Positions 18,475 through 27,721 of a stretch of 64,000 nt of DNA are shown here, one piece after another; position 1 is the first letter of the stretch; each line of letters opens with the position of its first letter. The notes under the pieces are model-generated. The model searched no databases. It had not been told where the DNA came from and was given only the letters and a program-made list of their open reading frames with translations. This DNA is from an uncultured Victivallaceae bacterium (GTDB taxonomy: Bacteria > Verrucomicrobiota > Lentisphaeria > Victivallales > Victivallaceae). Where the stretch lies: NCBI GenBank assembly GCA_944392655.1, contig CALXXL010000001.1, positions 62,001 to 126,000 on the forward strand. The letters run 5' to 3'. A program made the translations under genes and the position numbers.

Positions 18475-19449
18475 CTATTTGCTGTAACCGTTGGGATAAC
18501 GCTGTTTCCACTGCCATGCCGATTCGATAATCGCCTCGGCGCTTTCGAGTTTTGGCTGCCATTTAAGCATCTGTCTTGCCCGGTCGGAGCAGGCGATGAG
18601 TCTGGCGGGATCGCCGGGGCGCCGCGGAGCGACTTCCACCTTAAAATCGCGTCCGGTAACTTTTCTGGTACATTCGATAATTTCGCGTACACTGAGACCA
18701 TTGCCGGTACCTAAATTGTAGTGTCCGCTTTCCGGGGCATCCAAAGCCAACATGTGCGCCTGCGCCAGATCGAGGATATGAATATAATCACGGATGCAGG
18801 TGCCGTCCGGAGTATCATAATCGTCGCCGAAAATCATCACCTTGTCACGCACTCCCATTGCCGCCTGCAGGATAATCGGGATCAAATGGGTTTCCGGGCG
18901 GTGATCCTCGCCATATTTGCCGGTTGCTCCGGCGGCGTTGAAGTAGCGCAATGCCGCATATTTCAGACCGTGGATTTCATTATACCATTTGAGGATCTTT
19001 TCAAAGCAGAGCTTGGATTCGCCATACGGATTGATCGGCACCTGGCGGTCAAATTCGCGGATTGGAATCTGCTCCGGCTGTCCGAATGTCGCAGCGGTAC
19101 TTGAGAATACGATGCTCTTTACCCCGCCTTCCACCGCGGCATCCAGCAGATTGATGCCATTGGCTACATTATTGCGGAAATATTTGGAAGGATTGGTCAT
19201 CGACTCGCCAACCAGCGAAAATGCGGCGAAGTGCATTATGCCGTCAAAGCGTTCTTTTTTGCAGAGCGCGATAACATTATCACGGTCAGCCAGGTCGCAT
19301 TTCACAAATTTTGCCCGCGGATCCACGGCATCTTCGTGTCCGGTGATAAGTGCATCTAAAACAACAACTTCAAAGTCGTGATCCAGCAGATATTCCACGC
19401 ATGCACTGCCAATATATCCGGCGCCGCCGGCAACTAGAATTTTTCTCAT
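18475..19449 (-). CDS. galE: UDP-glucose 4-epimerase
   Basis: GalE interconverts UDP-glucose and UDP-galactose (or their N-acetyl forms) using tightly bound NAD+. The 324-residue SDR protein has GGAGYIGS (8-15) for NAD+, the SSTAATFG serine region, YGESK with the catalytic Tyr and Lys, RYFNAAG, and the RDYIHILDLAQAH signature. GGAGG lies six bases before the ATG. It may feed cell-surface glycan synthesis. A 105-base gap without features separates it from the exporter permease gene upstream. Confidence 0.95.
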   Translation of the reverse strand: MRKILVAGGAGYIGSACVEYLLDHDFEVVVLDALITGHEDAVDPRAKFVKCDLADRDNVIALCKKERFDGIMHFAAFSLVGESMTNPSKYFRNNVANGINLLDAAVEGGVKSIVFSSTAATFGQPEQIPIREFDRQVPINPYGESKLCFEKILKWYNEIHGLKYAALRYFNAAGATGKYGEDHRPETHLIPIILQAAMGVRDKVMIFGDDYDTPDGTCIRDYIHILDLAQAHMLALDAPESGHYNLGTGNGLSVREIIECTRKVTGRDFKVEVAPRRPGDPARLIACSDRARQMLKWQPKLESAEAIIESAWQWKQRYPNGYSK

Positions 19450-19554
19450 ACATCGCCTCCAACTCGCTGAAAAATTATATGAATTTTATATATAAATATA
19501 ACTCTGATAACCCGTTTTGGCAAGTGTAAAAATTATTTCGTCTATTCGGGCGCA

Positions 19555-20799
19555 TTATTCAGAGCGCAGAACCTCAATCGGATTCTGCTGTGCTGCCTTC
19601 CATGCCGGGTAGGTTCCGAATACTATACCGACGAAGCAGGCGATAGCCAGAGAGGTTATGATACTCCAGCTGGAATATACTGACGGCATGTCAGCATATA
19701 TGGTAATCAGCTGTGAAATTCCGATGCCGGTAAATATTCCCAATACGCCGCCGATGGTGGTAAGCAGAACGGTTTCAATCAGGAACTGGCACAGGATATC
19801 CGACTTCTGTGCGCCCAATGCCCGTCTGGTACCGATCTCTTTACGCCGTTCAAAAACGCTGGCGAGCATGATATTCATAATGCCGATTCCGCCGACAATC
19901 AGTGAAATGCTGGCAATTGAGCTCATTACTATGGTAAAGATATTCTGGGTGGCCTCTCTTTGTTTTAACAAGTCCAGCGGTACCACCAGATCCCAGTCCT
20001 GCTTATTGGCGTGAGCCTTCTCCATATAGGAGCGGATACGTTTGGCCGTATCGTCGATATATGCAATATCCTGAACTTTGACCAGAGAAAGATCGTATTC
20101 TATTCTGGTGGAATCCGGCGCATAATTTTTCAGCAAGCTATACATAGTGGTTGACGGAATAAAGATGATATCGTTCGGATCGCCAACTTCCGGATAATTG
20201 GCGCCAACGTCATTTGAGAGTATGCCGACAATCCGGAGACGATATTTTCCTACTTTTACTGTTTTGCCAAGCAGATTGGTCTGGAGGGTAAACAGCTTGC
20301 GTTTTGCGTTTTCACCCAGCACACACACCAGGGACCGGTTCTCGTAATCTGCCGGAGTCAGCCAGCGTCCGGATATCATTTTTGAGTTGGACTCCGTCAT
20401 AAAGCCGATATCCACCGCGGCCAGTTTAGTGCTTAGCCGGTTCAATCCGCGCAATATCGGCTGCCGGCTGTCCCGCAGTTTGGTGATGGAGGCGATATTA
20501 TCCATTTTGGCGAAGTTGCCGATATCCTTGGTCGTCAGTCCGTAATTTACCAGTTGGGTGTTATTGCTGTTCTGCTGTTGTGCTTCAACCGGAGGTTTCT
20601 TGCTGTATACAATGATTTTATCGATGCCCAGCGCGTCCAGCTGAGCCAAAGCCTTCTGTTTTGCGCCTTCTGATATGGCGAGCATGGCAATAACGCTGCC
20701 GACTCCGAAGATTACCCCGAGGCTGGTCAGAATTGAACGCACTTTGTGCAGAAACAGGTTATGCAGCGAAAGCGATAATAAATCGCGTGGCAGAATCAT
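19555..20799 (-). CDS. MacB-like ABC exporter permease (FtsX-type)
   Basis: This 414-residue permease has one membrane segment near the N-terminus (about 20-42), a large periplasmic MacB_PCD domain, and three C-terminal membrane segments in an FtsX domain with the block ERRKEIGTRRALGAQKSDI, characteristic of MacB/LolC-type mechanotransmission proteins. Its ATPase is a separate gene overlapping it by four bases. The start codon ATG 20799 lies within the ATGA of the ATPase end. Likely role: drive export of a substrate across the outer membrane with the upstream MacA-like protein and secretin. Confidence 0.9.
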   Translation of the reverse strand: MILPRDLLSLSLHNLFLHKVRSILTSLGVIFGVGSVIAMLAISEGAKQKALAQLDALGIDKIIVYSKKPPVEAQQQNSNNTQLVNYGLTTKDIGNFAKMDNIASITKLRDSRQPILRGLNRLSTKLAAVDIGFMTESNSKMISGRWLTPADYENRSLVCVLGENAKRKLFTLQTNLLGKTVKVGKYRLRIVGILSNDVGANYPEVGDPNDIIFIPSTTMYSLLKNYAPDSTRIEYDLSLVKVQDIAYIDDTAKRIRSYMEKAHANKQDWDLVVPLDLLKQREATQNIFTIVMSSIASISLIVGGIGIMNIMLASVFERRKEIGTRRALGAQKSDILCQFLIETVLLTTIGGVLGIFTGIGISQLITIYADMPSVYSSWSIITSLAIACFVGIVFGTYPAWKAAQQNPIEVLRSE

Positions 20800-21515
20800 T
20801 GCGTCACCTCACCGACAGTATCTTCAGTCAATCCGTCACGCAAACGGATAACCTGGTCAAAATGTGACTCCAGCGCCGGGTTATGCGTTACCATAATAAT
20901 AGTGGAGCCGGATTCATGAAGTGCATGAAAGAGTTTCATAATTTCAATACTGGTCTTTTCATCCAGATTCCCGGTCGGTTCGTCCGCCAGCAAAAAGGCG
21001 GGACGGTTGCTCAATGCTCTTGCTACCGCAACCCGCTGGCACTCGCCGCCGGAGAGCTGAGTGGGCTTGTGCCCCAGGCGATGCCCGAGTTTCACCTCTT
21101 TTGCCAACTCAATTGCCCGCTGCCGGCGTTCTTTTGCCGGGACTCTGGCATAGAGCATGGGCACTTCTATGTTCTGTTCCACGGTCAGATGCGGGAAGAG
21201 GTTGAATGACTGGAAGATAAATCCGATCTTGCGGTTACGGATATTGGCCAGCTCGGAATCGGATAGTTTCTCTACTTCAATATCTTCAAGAATATATTTG
21301 CCCTCGGTTGGAATATCCAGCATCCCGAGAATATTCAAAAGTGTTGATTTTCCGGAGCCGGACGTTCCGATAATGCCGACAAAAGTCCCCTTTTTTACTT
21401 CAAAATTTATACCTTTAAGTACCGGAACCGATAATGGCCCGGAGAAATAGGTCTTTTTAAGGTTGACCAGTCGCACCAGAATATCCGACTGTGACATTGT
21501 TCTGTTTCCGGACAT
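20796..21515 (-). CDS. MacB/LolD-type ABC transporter ATPase
   Basis: The 239-residue ATPase carries Walker A GTSGSGKST (50-58), the Q-loop in FIFQSFNLFPHLT, the signature LSGGECQRVAVARAL, Walker B LLADEPTGNLD and the switch histidine in MVTHNP. This set, including the TGNLD, is typical of the MacB/LolD/FtsE group. It is translationally coupled to the permease (four-base overlap) and lies five bases downstream of the membrane-fusion protein. ATG 21515 is used; ATG 21497 is an alternative. Confidence 0.95.
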   Translation of the reverse strand: MSGNRTMSQSDILVRLVNLKKTYFSGPLSVPVLKGINFEVKKGTFVGIIGTSGSGKSTLLNILGMLDIPTEGKYILEDIEVEKLSDSELANIRNRKIGFIFQSFNLFPHLTVEQNIEVPMLYARVPAKERRQRAIELAKEVKLGHRLGHKPTQLSGGECQRVAVARALSNRPAFLLADEPTGNLDEKTSIEIMKLFHALHESGSTIIMVTHNPALESHFDQVIRLRDGLTEDTVGEVTQ

Positions 21516-21520
21516 TGCGC

Positions 21521-23023
21521 TTATTTCTCTCCCTCTTTGCTCTGGAACGGGCGGTATAGATAGACTACGTCGCCTTCTTCCAGGCCGGATGTAATTTCAA
21601 CAAAAGCGTCGTTGCTGCGGCCGATGGTGACAATCCGCTCCTCCGGTCCGGAAAAGCTTTTCAGGTAAACAAAAAACTTATCCTCATTTTCAAATACTGC
21701 CTCTACCGGGACAAAAAGTGTATTGGGGATTACTCCGGTAACAATATCGAGTTGTACACTCATGCCATTGACCAGCTGTTTGTCCTGGCTGTCCATCTCC
21801 ACCTTGGATTTATAGACTTTGGGAGAGTCGGGATCCCAGAAGACCTCGTTCACCGGCATAGTGGCGACGTGGTCGAGTTTGCCGGAGAACTTAACGCCCT
21901 GAAGCGAATCCGGTGTGATTATGACATTGTTGCCGACGCTGACCGCGCTGCGGTACATTTCCGGTAGATCAAAGTCAACAATCAAATTACGCATATCCGG
22001 AATAGTCATTAAAACCATTCCGCGGTAGATGTCCATACCCAATTTGATCTCATTGCGGTTCCACCGTTCGTCAGGATTGCCGTAAAGCACAATACCATCC
22101 ACCGGAGCCGTCATCTCCATCATTGGCAGATAGGACTGCTGTTGTGCCAGTGTCTCTTTCTGGCGGCGGATACGGGTACGCATGTTATCGATTTCGCGTT
22201 GTTTCTGAACTCTCTGGCTATTGACCTGCACCTGAACTTTTTCCAGATTAAGTTTTGCCTGTTCCACCTCGTTATTCAGTGATTTCATCTTGGTCGGGTT
22301 GTCATAGCGCAGGAATACCTTGCGTGCGCTTTCCGCACTCTCAAGTGTTTTTTCTGCATTAGTAATCGCAGTTTGCAGCGAAGAGAGCTGCTGTTCCTGT
22401 TTCGCCTGTTCATTGGCGTCAGAGGAACTGCTGGATGAAAGCTGCGTGAGGTAGTCATTATAATCAGTTTTTGCTTTGCTCAAGGCGACTTCTGCATCCT
22501 GAATTTTTGTATCCAGGTCATCGCGGCTTGAGCGCAATTCATAGCGGCGGTATTTCCGCAATGCGTCCAGTGCCTGATCAAGGCGGTCATGAGCAGTACG
22601 CATGCTTTCTGCGCCGGTACTTTCCTGAATGGTCTGATCCTGAAGCATCACGTCGAGTTCTTTTTCCAGATTGTCCACTTCTACTGAAAGGTCGTTGATT
22701 TTATTTTTCAAATCCTCAGAGTCAAATCTGGCGATTACATCCCCCTCTTTAACATGGGTGTTTTCATCAATGATCCATAGAAGTTTGGTGGACATATTTG
22801 CTTCAAGCCGCAGCAGGTATTTTTTTCTGGCGTTTACCGTCCCTGAGACGGTAACGCCAAGAGTCAGATCTCCGCGGTTTACCGTGTATGTGCGGTCAAG
22901 TGCACCGGAGGTATTGTCCTTCTCGGTGTCCTTGTCGCCGCATCCGCCGGATGGTATAATCATGGCGCCAAACAGTGTGGCGAGCATGAATATTTTGGAA
23001 AATATGCTGTTATTTTTCCTCAT
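21521..23023 (-). CDS. MacA/HlyD-type membrane-fusion lipoprotein
   Basis: At 500 residues, this adaptor begins with a hydrophobic signal segment and a lipobox-like SGGC (Cys28), suggesting a lipoprotein in the inner membrane. A lipoyl/barrel-sandwich domain flanks a long helical hairpin (about 85-295, rich in Glu/Gln/Lys/Arg, coiled coil), followed by beta-barrel and membrane-proximal domains ending in LVPVEAVFENEDKFFVYL, as in MacA. The start overlaps the secretin end by 14 bases with GAGG nine bases upstream. The hairpin is longer than in typical MacA, which may reflect the secretin partner. Confidence 0.9.
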   Translation of the reverse strand: MRKNNSIFSKIFMLATLFGAMIIPSGGCGDKDTEKDNTSGALDRTYTVNRGDLTLGVTVSGTVNARKKYLLRLEANMSTKLLWIIDENTHVKEGDVIARFDSEDLKNKINDLSVEVDNLEKELDVMLQDQTIQESTGAESMRTAHDRLDQALDALRKYRRYELRSSRDDLDTKIQDAEVALSKAKTDYNDYLTQLSSSSSSDANEQAKQEQQLSSLQTAITNAEKTLESAESARKVFLRYDNPTKMKSLNNEVEQAKLNLEKVQVQVNSQRVQKQREIDNMRTRIRRQKETLAQQQSYLPMMEMTAPVDGIVLYGNPDERWNRNEIKLGMDIYRGMVLMTIPDMRNLIVDFDLPEMYRSAVSVGNNVIITPDSLQGVKFSGKLDHVATMPVNEVFWDPDSPKVYKSKVEMDSQDKQLVNGMSVQLDIVTGVIPNTLFVPVEAVFENEDKFFVYLKSFSGPEERIVTIGRSNDAFVEITSGLEEGDVVYLYRPFQSKEGEK

Positions 23024-24404
23024 TCGCGGAATCCTCTTTAAAATCCCTCATTCCGGGAGCATTTTCCAATTCTTCCTGAACCTTTTCGATGGTGGTTGTA
23101 GTTGGCGGGAATGTTACCGGGTCTTTAATTATATCGCCTAGCTGCAAACTTTCCTGAGCCTGCTGTTGAGGATCATAAATTATGCCGTCAAGCAATTCTT
23201 CCGGAGAGAGAATAGTGGCGCGCATAATAAATACCAGCTGAACCAGCTCTTTGGTATTTGATTTGGATGTAAAGAGTTCACCTACCCATGGAATATCGGA
23301 TAAAAACGGTGTTCTCTGCTCGTTTATCACCTCGCGTGTATTGAATAATCCACCCATCATGATTACCTGTCCGTTATTGACAGTCAGATTGGTATCAATG
23401 CTTCTAACGGATATAATCGGTACCTGATAAGAGACATTGCTGGCAGTAATCCGGTCATATTGCAAGACGTTGGATACTTCCGGGTTTATATTCAACAGAA
23501 CGGAATTGTTATTGATGATTTTCGGCGTTACCCTTAGTGTTACCCCGATATTGCGGTATTTGGTTGAGAATGATACAGTTGAACCGTTCTGCGACTGTTC
23601 CTGAATCGGGATTTCCTGCCCGGTATTGATAGTTGCGGTATCGCCGCGCGAGATAGTTATATTCGGCGATGAAATGATCTTGGCATCCTGTGCTCCGAGC
23701 AGCCATTGGAAGAAGACATTGATATTGTTATTGTCTGTTGCATATGGGTAAAAGTTTACCACAGCTCCGCTGTTTTGGGAATTTTTACCTATAACTTCGT
23801 TCAAGAAGCCTGAGCTGCCGGTCATATAAGCGTCTTCGCCCTCGGTATTCCAGCCTTTTTCGCGTTGATTGAAAGAAAAAGAGAGATTTCTCTGTGATTC
23901 ATCTGTAATCATTACTTCAACCACTTTGGCTTCGATCAACACTTGCGGGGCGGGAGTGTCGATTGCGGCAATGGCTTTACGGAATACCGGCATACGCTCT
24001 GTGCCATCTACTACCAGAATTTTATTCTGTTCGCTGTTATATTCCACATACCCGTTGTTTGAACATACGGCATCCAGCGTTTGCGCCATTTTATTGGCTG
24101 TGGTATTACGGCAGAAGTAGATTAAAGTGGATTTCCCGTCGACGTCAGGAATTTCTACAAAAGTCGGCTCATCCGGCGGCATAATCGTTCGTTTGCCCAG
24201 TGCGGTAGACGGTGTATGAAGCAACTGTCGCAACTCCTCCACCACATTTTGAACGTTGATTTTGCCTTGTTCGCGTGCCGCCTCATCGCGTACTATCGGC
24301 TCGGTGTTGCTGAATGTGTTCAGGTCATTTTCCTGTCCCAATGCCGTGTGGGTCATTGCAGCCGCAGTCAACAGGAAAAGACAAAAACTGCGTGATTTCC
24401 TCAT
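23010..24404 (-). CDS. Secretin (GspD/PilQ-family outer-membrane channel)
   Basis: The 464-residue protein has a cleavable signal peptide (about 1-23, ending ALG), a short N-terminal region, one N1/NolW-like domain (about 90-155) and the secretin domain (about 160-415) with the conserved VLIEAKVVEVMI entry, the gate region, GLFNTREVINEQRTPFLSDIPWVGELF and the final LVQLVFIMRATIL strand. It is short for a GspD (about 650), lacking extra N-domains. It is the first gene of the exporter operon. No other type II secretion or pilus genes are nearby. Confidence 0.92.
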   Translation of the reverse strand: MRKSRSFCLFLLTAAAMTHTALGQENDLNTFSNTEPIVRDEAAREQGKINVQNVVEELRQLLHTPSTALGKRTIMPPDEPTFVEIPDVDGKSTLIYFCRNTTANKMAQTLDAVCSNNGYVEYNSEQNKILVVDGTERMPVFRKAIAAIDTPAPQVLIEAKVVEVMITDESQRNLSFSFNQREKGWNTEGEDAYMTGSSGFLNEVIGKNSQNSGAVVNFYPYATDNNNINVFFQWLLGAQDAKIISSPNITISRGDTATINTGQEIPIQEQSQNGSTVSFSTKYRNIGVTLRVTPKIINNNSVLLNINPEVSNVLQYDRITASNVSYQVPIISVRSIDTNLTVNNGQVIMMGGLFNTREVINEQRTPFLSDIPWVGELFTSKSNTKELVQLVFIMRATILSPEELLDGIIYDPQQQAQESLQLGDIIKDPVTFPPTTTTIEKVQEELENAPGMRDFKEDSANEEK

Positions 24405-24466
24405 TCTTTACTTGTCCCGGAAGTTAAAATTGTATTTTTATATAAAATGTCTTAATAATCGAGAAT

Positions 24467-24478
24467 ATTACCGGTAAT
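24467..24478. repeat. 12-bp perfect palindrome in the secretin/tyrA intergenic region
   Basis: ATTACCGGTAAT reads the same on both strands. It lies 63 bases upstream of the secretin start in a 274-base divergent gap, a plausible dimeric regulator site. Confidence 0.35.
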
Positions 24479-24618
24479 TTATATATTCATTATGGTTATT
24501 ACAAGCTGTTTTTTGGTAAAAAATTACTTATTTAATTCTTTATTTGCCAAAACAACTCTTTACGGATTGATTTTATTGTTAAATCAACACGGAAAAATAA
24601 CAGAAACCCGACTTGTTT

Positions 24619-24647
24619 TTGCAGAAGTATCAATAACGGAGTATATT
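24619..24647 (+). promoter_or_regulatory. Candidate tyrA promoter
   Basis: TTGCAG (24619-24624), 17-base spacer, TATATT (24642-24647), with the tyrA start 31 bases further on. Confidence 0.5.
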
Positions 24648-24678
24648 ATAGTTATAATTTTTTATAATATAAACGGTA

Positions 24679-25584
24679 ATGGAAATGTCTTTAAAAGATA
24701 AAAGTATTGCGGTAATCGGGTTGGGGTTGCTTGGCACATCGCTGGCAATGGCCTTGAAAGGCAAGTGTCGTGAGCTTACCGGTTGGAGCCGTCAGGAAAA
24801 GGTGCGGCGGTATGTTCTGGACAACGGCATTGTCGATAATGCTCCGGAGTCGCCTTCAGAGGCGGTATGCAACGCGGATATTACTGTATTGTGTCTGCCG
24901 ATTCCGGTAATATGCGACTTTTTGCGGCAGCATGCTGGCGATTTCAAATCCGGGGCGGTGGTAACAGATATCGGCAGTGTTAAGGGGATAATAGTTCGTA
25001 CTGGCGAAGAGGCGTTAACGCCGTCAGGAGTAAAATTTGTTGGTTCTCACCCCATGGCCGGCACTGAGAAGACGGGAGCCTTTGCTGCTTTCCCTGGACT
25101 TTATGATCATGCCGAGGTCTTCATTACTCCGACAGAGAATACTGATGAGAGCGCATTGTCATCCGTGTATGCTCTCTGGAGTGCCGTGGGGACTGCGATA
25201 AGAGTAATTACTCCGGATTACCATGACCGGCTGGTGGCACATACAAGTCATATTTCACATCTTTTGGCATTAGGTATAACATTGAGTGTTTTGAATGAGG
25301 ATGATCCGCAATTGCGGCGAGATCGTTTTTCCGGTTGTGCCACCGGTTTTCGCGATACCTCCAGAATTGCCTCCTCGTCGCCTTCTATGTGGCGTGAGAT
25401 AATTGAGGCTAACCAGCAGCCGGTTTTGGAGGCGATAGCTGAATTTGAGCGTTATTTCAATGAGATAAAAGAGCTGATAAAATCCGGCCGGTTTGATGAG
25501 TTTGAAAAACTTTTTGCCCGTGGCAAGGAGCTGCGGGACAGCTGGATAGCATATAAAAATTCCGAACATAACTGCAAGTGGTGA
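24679..25584 (+). CDS. tyrA: Prephenate dehydrogenase
   Basis: TyrA oxidises and decarboxylates prephenate to 4-hydroxyphenylpyruvate for tyrosine. The 301-residue protein has the NAD-binding GLGLLGTSLA near residue 14, VTDIGSVKG, the GSHPMAGTEKTG block that binds prephenate, and the catalytic-region HTSHISHLLA. There is no ACT or chorismate mutase domain. ATG 24679 and ATG 24685 are both possible starts. The stop overlaps or abuts the following ABC ATPase gene. Confidence 0.93.
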   Translation: MEMSLKDKSIAVIGLGLLGTSLAMALKGKCRELTGWSRQEKVRRYVLDNGIVDNAPESPSEAVCNADITVLCLPIPVICDFLRQHAGDFKSGAVVTDIGSVKGIIVRTGEEALTPSGVKFVGSHPMAGTEKTGAFAAFPGLYDHAEVFITPTENTDESALSSVYALWSAVGTAIRVITPDYHDRLVAHTSHISHLLALGITLSVLNEDDPQLRRDRFSGCATGFRDTSRIASSSPSMWREIIEANQQPVLEAIAEFERYFNEIKELIKSGRFDEFEKLFARGKELRDSWIAYKNSEHNCKW

Positions 25585-25589
25585 AGAAG

Positions 25590-26378
25590 ATGAAAGATTT
25601 AGTGGTAAATGTTGAAAATGCGACGGTGCGGGTAAAAGGCCGGGTGATTCTTGATAATCTCAGTTTGCAGATTAAACGTGGTGATCATCATTTTATTCTT
25701 GGAGCGAACGGAGCTGGAAAAACGACTCTGGTCAAGATGCTGATGGGTTTTGTCTGGCCTTTGTACGGGGCAAAGATTGAGATTCTCGGTAAACTGTTCG
25801 GCAATTACAATCTGGCAGATTTAAGGCGGCGCATTGCGTGGGTCAGTCCGTTTTTTCAGCAGTGGGGCAATCATGACAGTACCGGCTTGGATTTGATTAT
25901 CTCCGGAGTGGACGGGACGCTGGATCTATTCCGCAAGCCTACGGATGCTGAAGTTGAAAAGGCCGAATCTATTATGCGTGATTTGCGTTGTTTGCACTTG
26001 CGGGATCAGAACTTATTTACCATGTCAAGCGGAGAGCAGATAAAGATACTTATTGCCAGGGCGTTTATGACCGATCCGGATCTGGTTATCCTTGATGAGC
26101 CAAGCGTCTTTCTTGACATTACCAGTCGTGAATATCTGCTGCGCGAAGTAAGTGAGCTGGCAAAACGGCGTGACGATATCACCATAATATTCATCACTCA
26201 GCGTATTGAAGATATCATGCCGGTTTTCAAGCATGGTTTTATCTTGAGTCATGGCAAAATTGCCGCATCCGGCAGCCGTGAAGAGGTTATTACGCAAGAA
26301 AATCTTCTACAGGCATTTGGAATGCCGATAGATTTCACGATCTCCAAATCAGGCCGTTACTGGCCGGTTATTGAGTAA
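25590..26378 (+). CDS. Orphan ABC ATPase
   Basis: A 262-residue stand-alone nucleotide-binding domain: Walker A LGANGAGKTT, signature variant MSSGEQIKILIARA, Walker B LVILDEPSVFLD, and the switch residue replaced by Gln in IFITQR. It resembles the YlmA/ModF-like group of solo ATPases with no linked permease. The start is ATG 25590; a GTG at 25578 would overlap tyrA. No permease gene is adjacent, so its partner or its role (transport or not) is unknown. Its end overlaps the convergent gene by 22 bases. Confidence 0.85.
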   Translation: MKDLVVNVENATVRVKGRVILDNLSLQIKRGDHHFILGANGAGKTTLVKMLMGFVWPLYGAKIEILGKLFGNYNLADLRRRIAWVSPFFQQWGNHDSTGLDLIISGVDGTLDLFRKPTDAEVEKAESIMRDLRCLHLRDQNLFTMSSGEQIKILIARAFMTDPDLVILDEPSVFLDITSREYLLREVSELAKRRDDITIIFITQRIEDIMPVFKHGFILSHGKIAASGSREEVITQENLLQAFGMPIDFTISKSGRYWPVIE

Positions 26379-27298
26379 ACTGGGAAATCCAGAATCCAGG
26401 CCATTTCGCGGTAATAGCGGAAACGTTTTGCCAGTTTGAGCATCCGTTCCCGGTCTTCCGTGTTGCCGGCTATGACGAAACACTTCGCGTTGGAGGTGAA
26501 GAGTTCGACATAGCCGAGGTGTTTTCCTGCCGCCTGAAGCAATTCAGTCAATTTATGCGGATTGATAAATTGCAGATTCATGGCAACGAAGCCACCGGGG
26601 GCCAGAATTGCTGAAATATGCCGGAAGAAATTTTCGGAATATACCGTTGTAACCGGGTCGCTTCCGGAGAAAATATCGCATAAAATAAAATCATATTTCT
26701 CCTGTTTTTCATCTGATCCGGCAACGAAATCTGCGGCATCGGCATTTACCAGTGTAAAGCGGTCTGCCGGCAGATCGTTGAGAAAATACGGCGACATAAT
26801 TTCAATAGTTTCACGGGAGAGTTCAACTCCTGTTGCCCGGCATTCCGGATATAGGGTTAGCAGGTATCGCGGTATTGCTCCGCCAGCCACTCCAAGAATC
26901 AGGGCATGTTCCGGTGATCGGGTATCAAAATACAGCGGTATAAGAGCGGAAATTCCTTTCAGGTATAATTCCCCATGAGGTTTGTTGTCAAGTGGAATAA
27001 TTGAGCTTATTCCGTAGCGGTGGCGGATTGCCCGCTGGCGCGGCTCCTGCCAGAATTTCAATGGGTAGATGTCTACTATATCCATCGTGGTTCCGTCAAT
27101 TTTACATTGAAATACTTTGCGGGTGAATTTATAGTTCCGCATTATCCATATTCCGGCCGCGATTGCGGGTAAAAGAGCAAAAAATGTTCCTGTTATGGAT
27201 AGTTCACCATAGTAGAAAAGCAATACGGCCATAATCGCATAAAGCAGTATGGTGCCTGTCAAAATATATTTCTTATATCGTCCGAGAAAATTTTTCAT
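26357..27298 (-). CDS. Membrane-anchored spermidine-synthase-like protein
   Basis: Two hydrophobic segments at the N-terminus (about 10-31 and 34-52) anchor a C-terminal Rossmann domain of the spermidine synthase/SAM-methyltransferase fold: ALILGVAGGAIPRYLLTLYP (nucleotide motif), GVELSRETIEI and YDFILCDIFSGSDP. Membrane-linked SpeE-like proteins are common and mostly uncharacterised, and the aminopropyl-acceptor residues cannot be confirmed here. GGAG lies eight bases before the ATG. The 313-residue length includes the anchor. Confidence 0.8.
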   Translation of the reverse strand: MKNFLGRYKKYILTGTILLYAIMAVLLFYYGELSITGTFFALLPAIAAGIWIMRNYKFTRKVFQCKIDGTTMDIVDIYPLKFWQEPRQRAIRHRYGISSIIPLDNKPHGELYLKGISALIPLYFDTRSPEHALILGVAGGAIPRYLLTLYPECRATGVELSRETIEIMSPYFLNDLPADRFTLVNADAADFVAGSDEKQEKYDFILCDIFSGSDPVTTVYSENFFRHISAILAPGGFVAMNLQFINPHKLTELLQAAGKHLGYVELFTSNAKCFVIAGNTEDRERMLKLAKRFRYYREMAWILDFPVYSITGQ

Positions 27299-27513
27299 AA
27301 TATGCTCCGGGATAGTTTCTCATAAATATAGTCATTGCCGGAGCTGTTGGCAAATTTTATAACTGCAAAATAGAGTATCGCGATAAAAATTCTTAACATA
27401 GGATCGGGTGGGCGGGAAATTGCGCTATGTACAGTAGACGTTTTCCAAATGATTAACGGTGGTGCATAATATTGGTCTGAATCTTAATTGTAGGGAGCCC
27501 CAATTTTCCATAA

Positions 27514-27540
27514 AACAAAAAAGCCACCCTGAGGTGGCTT
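27514..27540 (-). terminator. Intrinsic terminator of the tRNA-Gly unit
   Basis: On the minus strand AAGCCACC / GGTGGCTT form an eight-base stem with a four-base loop (27521-27540), followed by a T-run (27514-27520), just 12 bases beyond the tRNA 3' end. Confidence 0.85.
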
Positions 27541-27551
27541 GGAATTTTAAT

Positions 27552-27627
27552 TGGAGCGAGTGACCGGAATCGAACCGGCGACAATCACGTTGGCAACGTG
27601 ATGCTCTACCAGCTGAGCTACACTCGC
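27552..27627 (-). tRNA. tRNA-Gly (anticodon GCC)
   Basis: A 76-base cloverleaf: acceptor GCGAGTG/CACTCGC, D-arm with AGCTCAGCTGGTAGAGC, anticodon loop TTGCCAA on the stem ATCACG/CGTGAT, T-arm with GGTTCGATTCC, discriminator T and an encoded CCA. Anticodon GCC reads glycine codons GGC and GGU. It is a single-gene unit with its own terminator and a probable promoter. Confidence 0.97.
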
Positions 27628-27645
27628 ATCGCTTGCTATGCCTTT

Positions 27646-27673
27646 AAATTAGACCATTTTTTGCAAAAAGCAA
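27646..27673 (-). promoter_or_regulatory. Candidate promoter of tRNA-Gly
   Basis: Minus strand TTGCTT (27673-27668), 16-base spacer, TAATTT (27651-27646), 18 bases before the mature tRNA 5' end. Confidence 0.45.
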
Positions 27674-27721
27674 ATGCAGAAATGTAAAAAATCAAAAAAA
27701 ACCGCTTTTTTGGAGCAGAAA

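Noticed and set aside
24492-24701. 69-codon plus-strand frame before tyrA
   Set aside because: It runs over the tyrA promoter and start, is AT-rich with no ribosome site, and matches no family.
27299-27513. Small gene or RNA in the gap before the tRNA terminator
   Set aside because: No start-signalled frame or stable structure was seen beyond the terminator.
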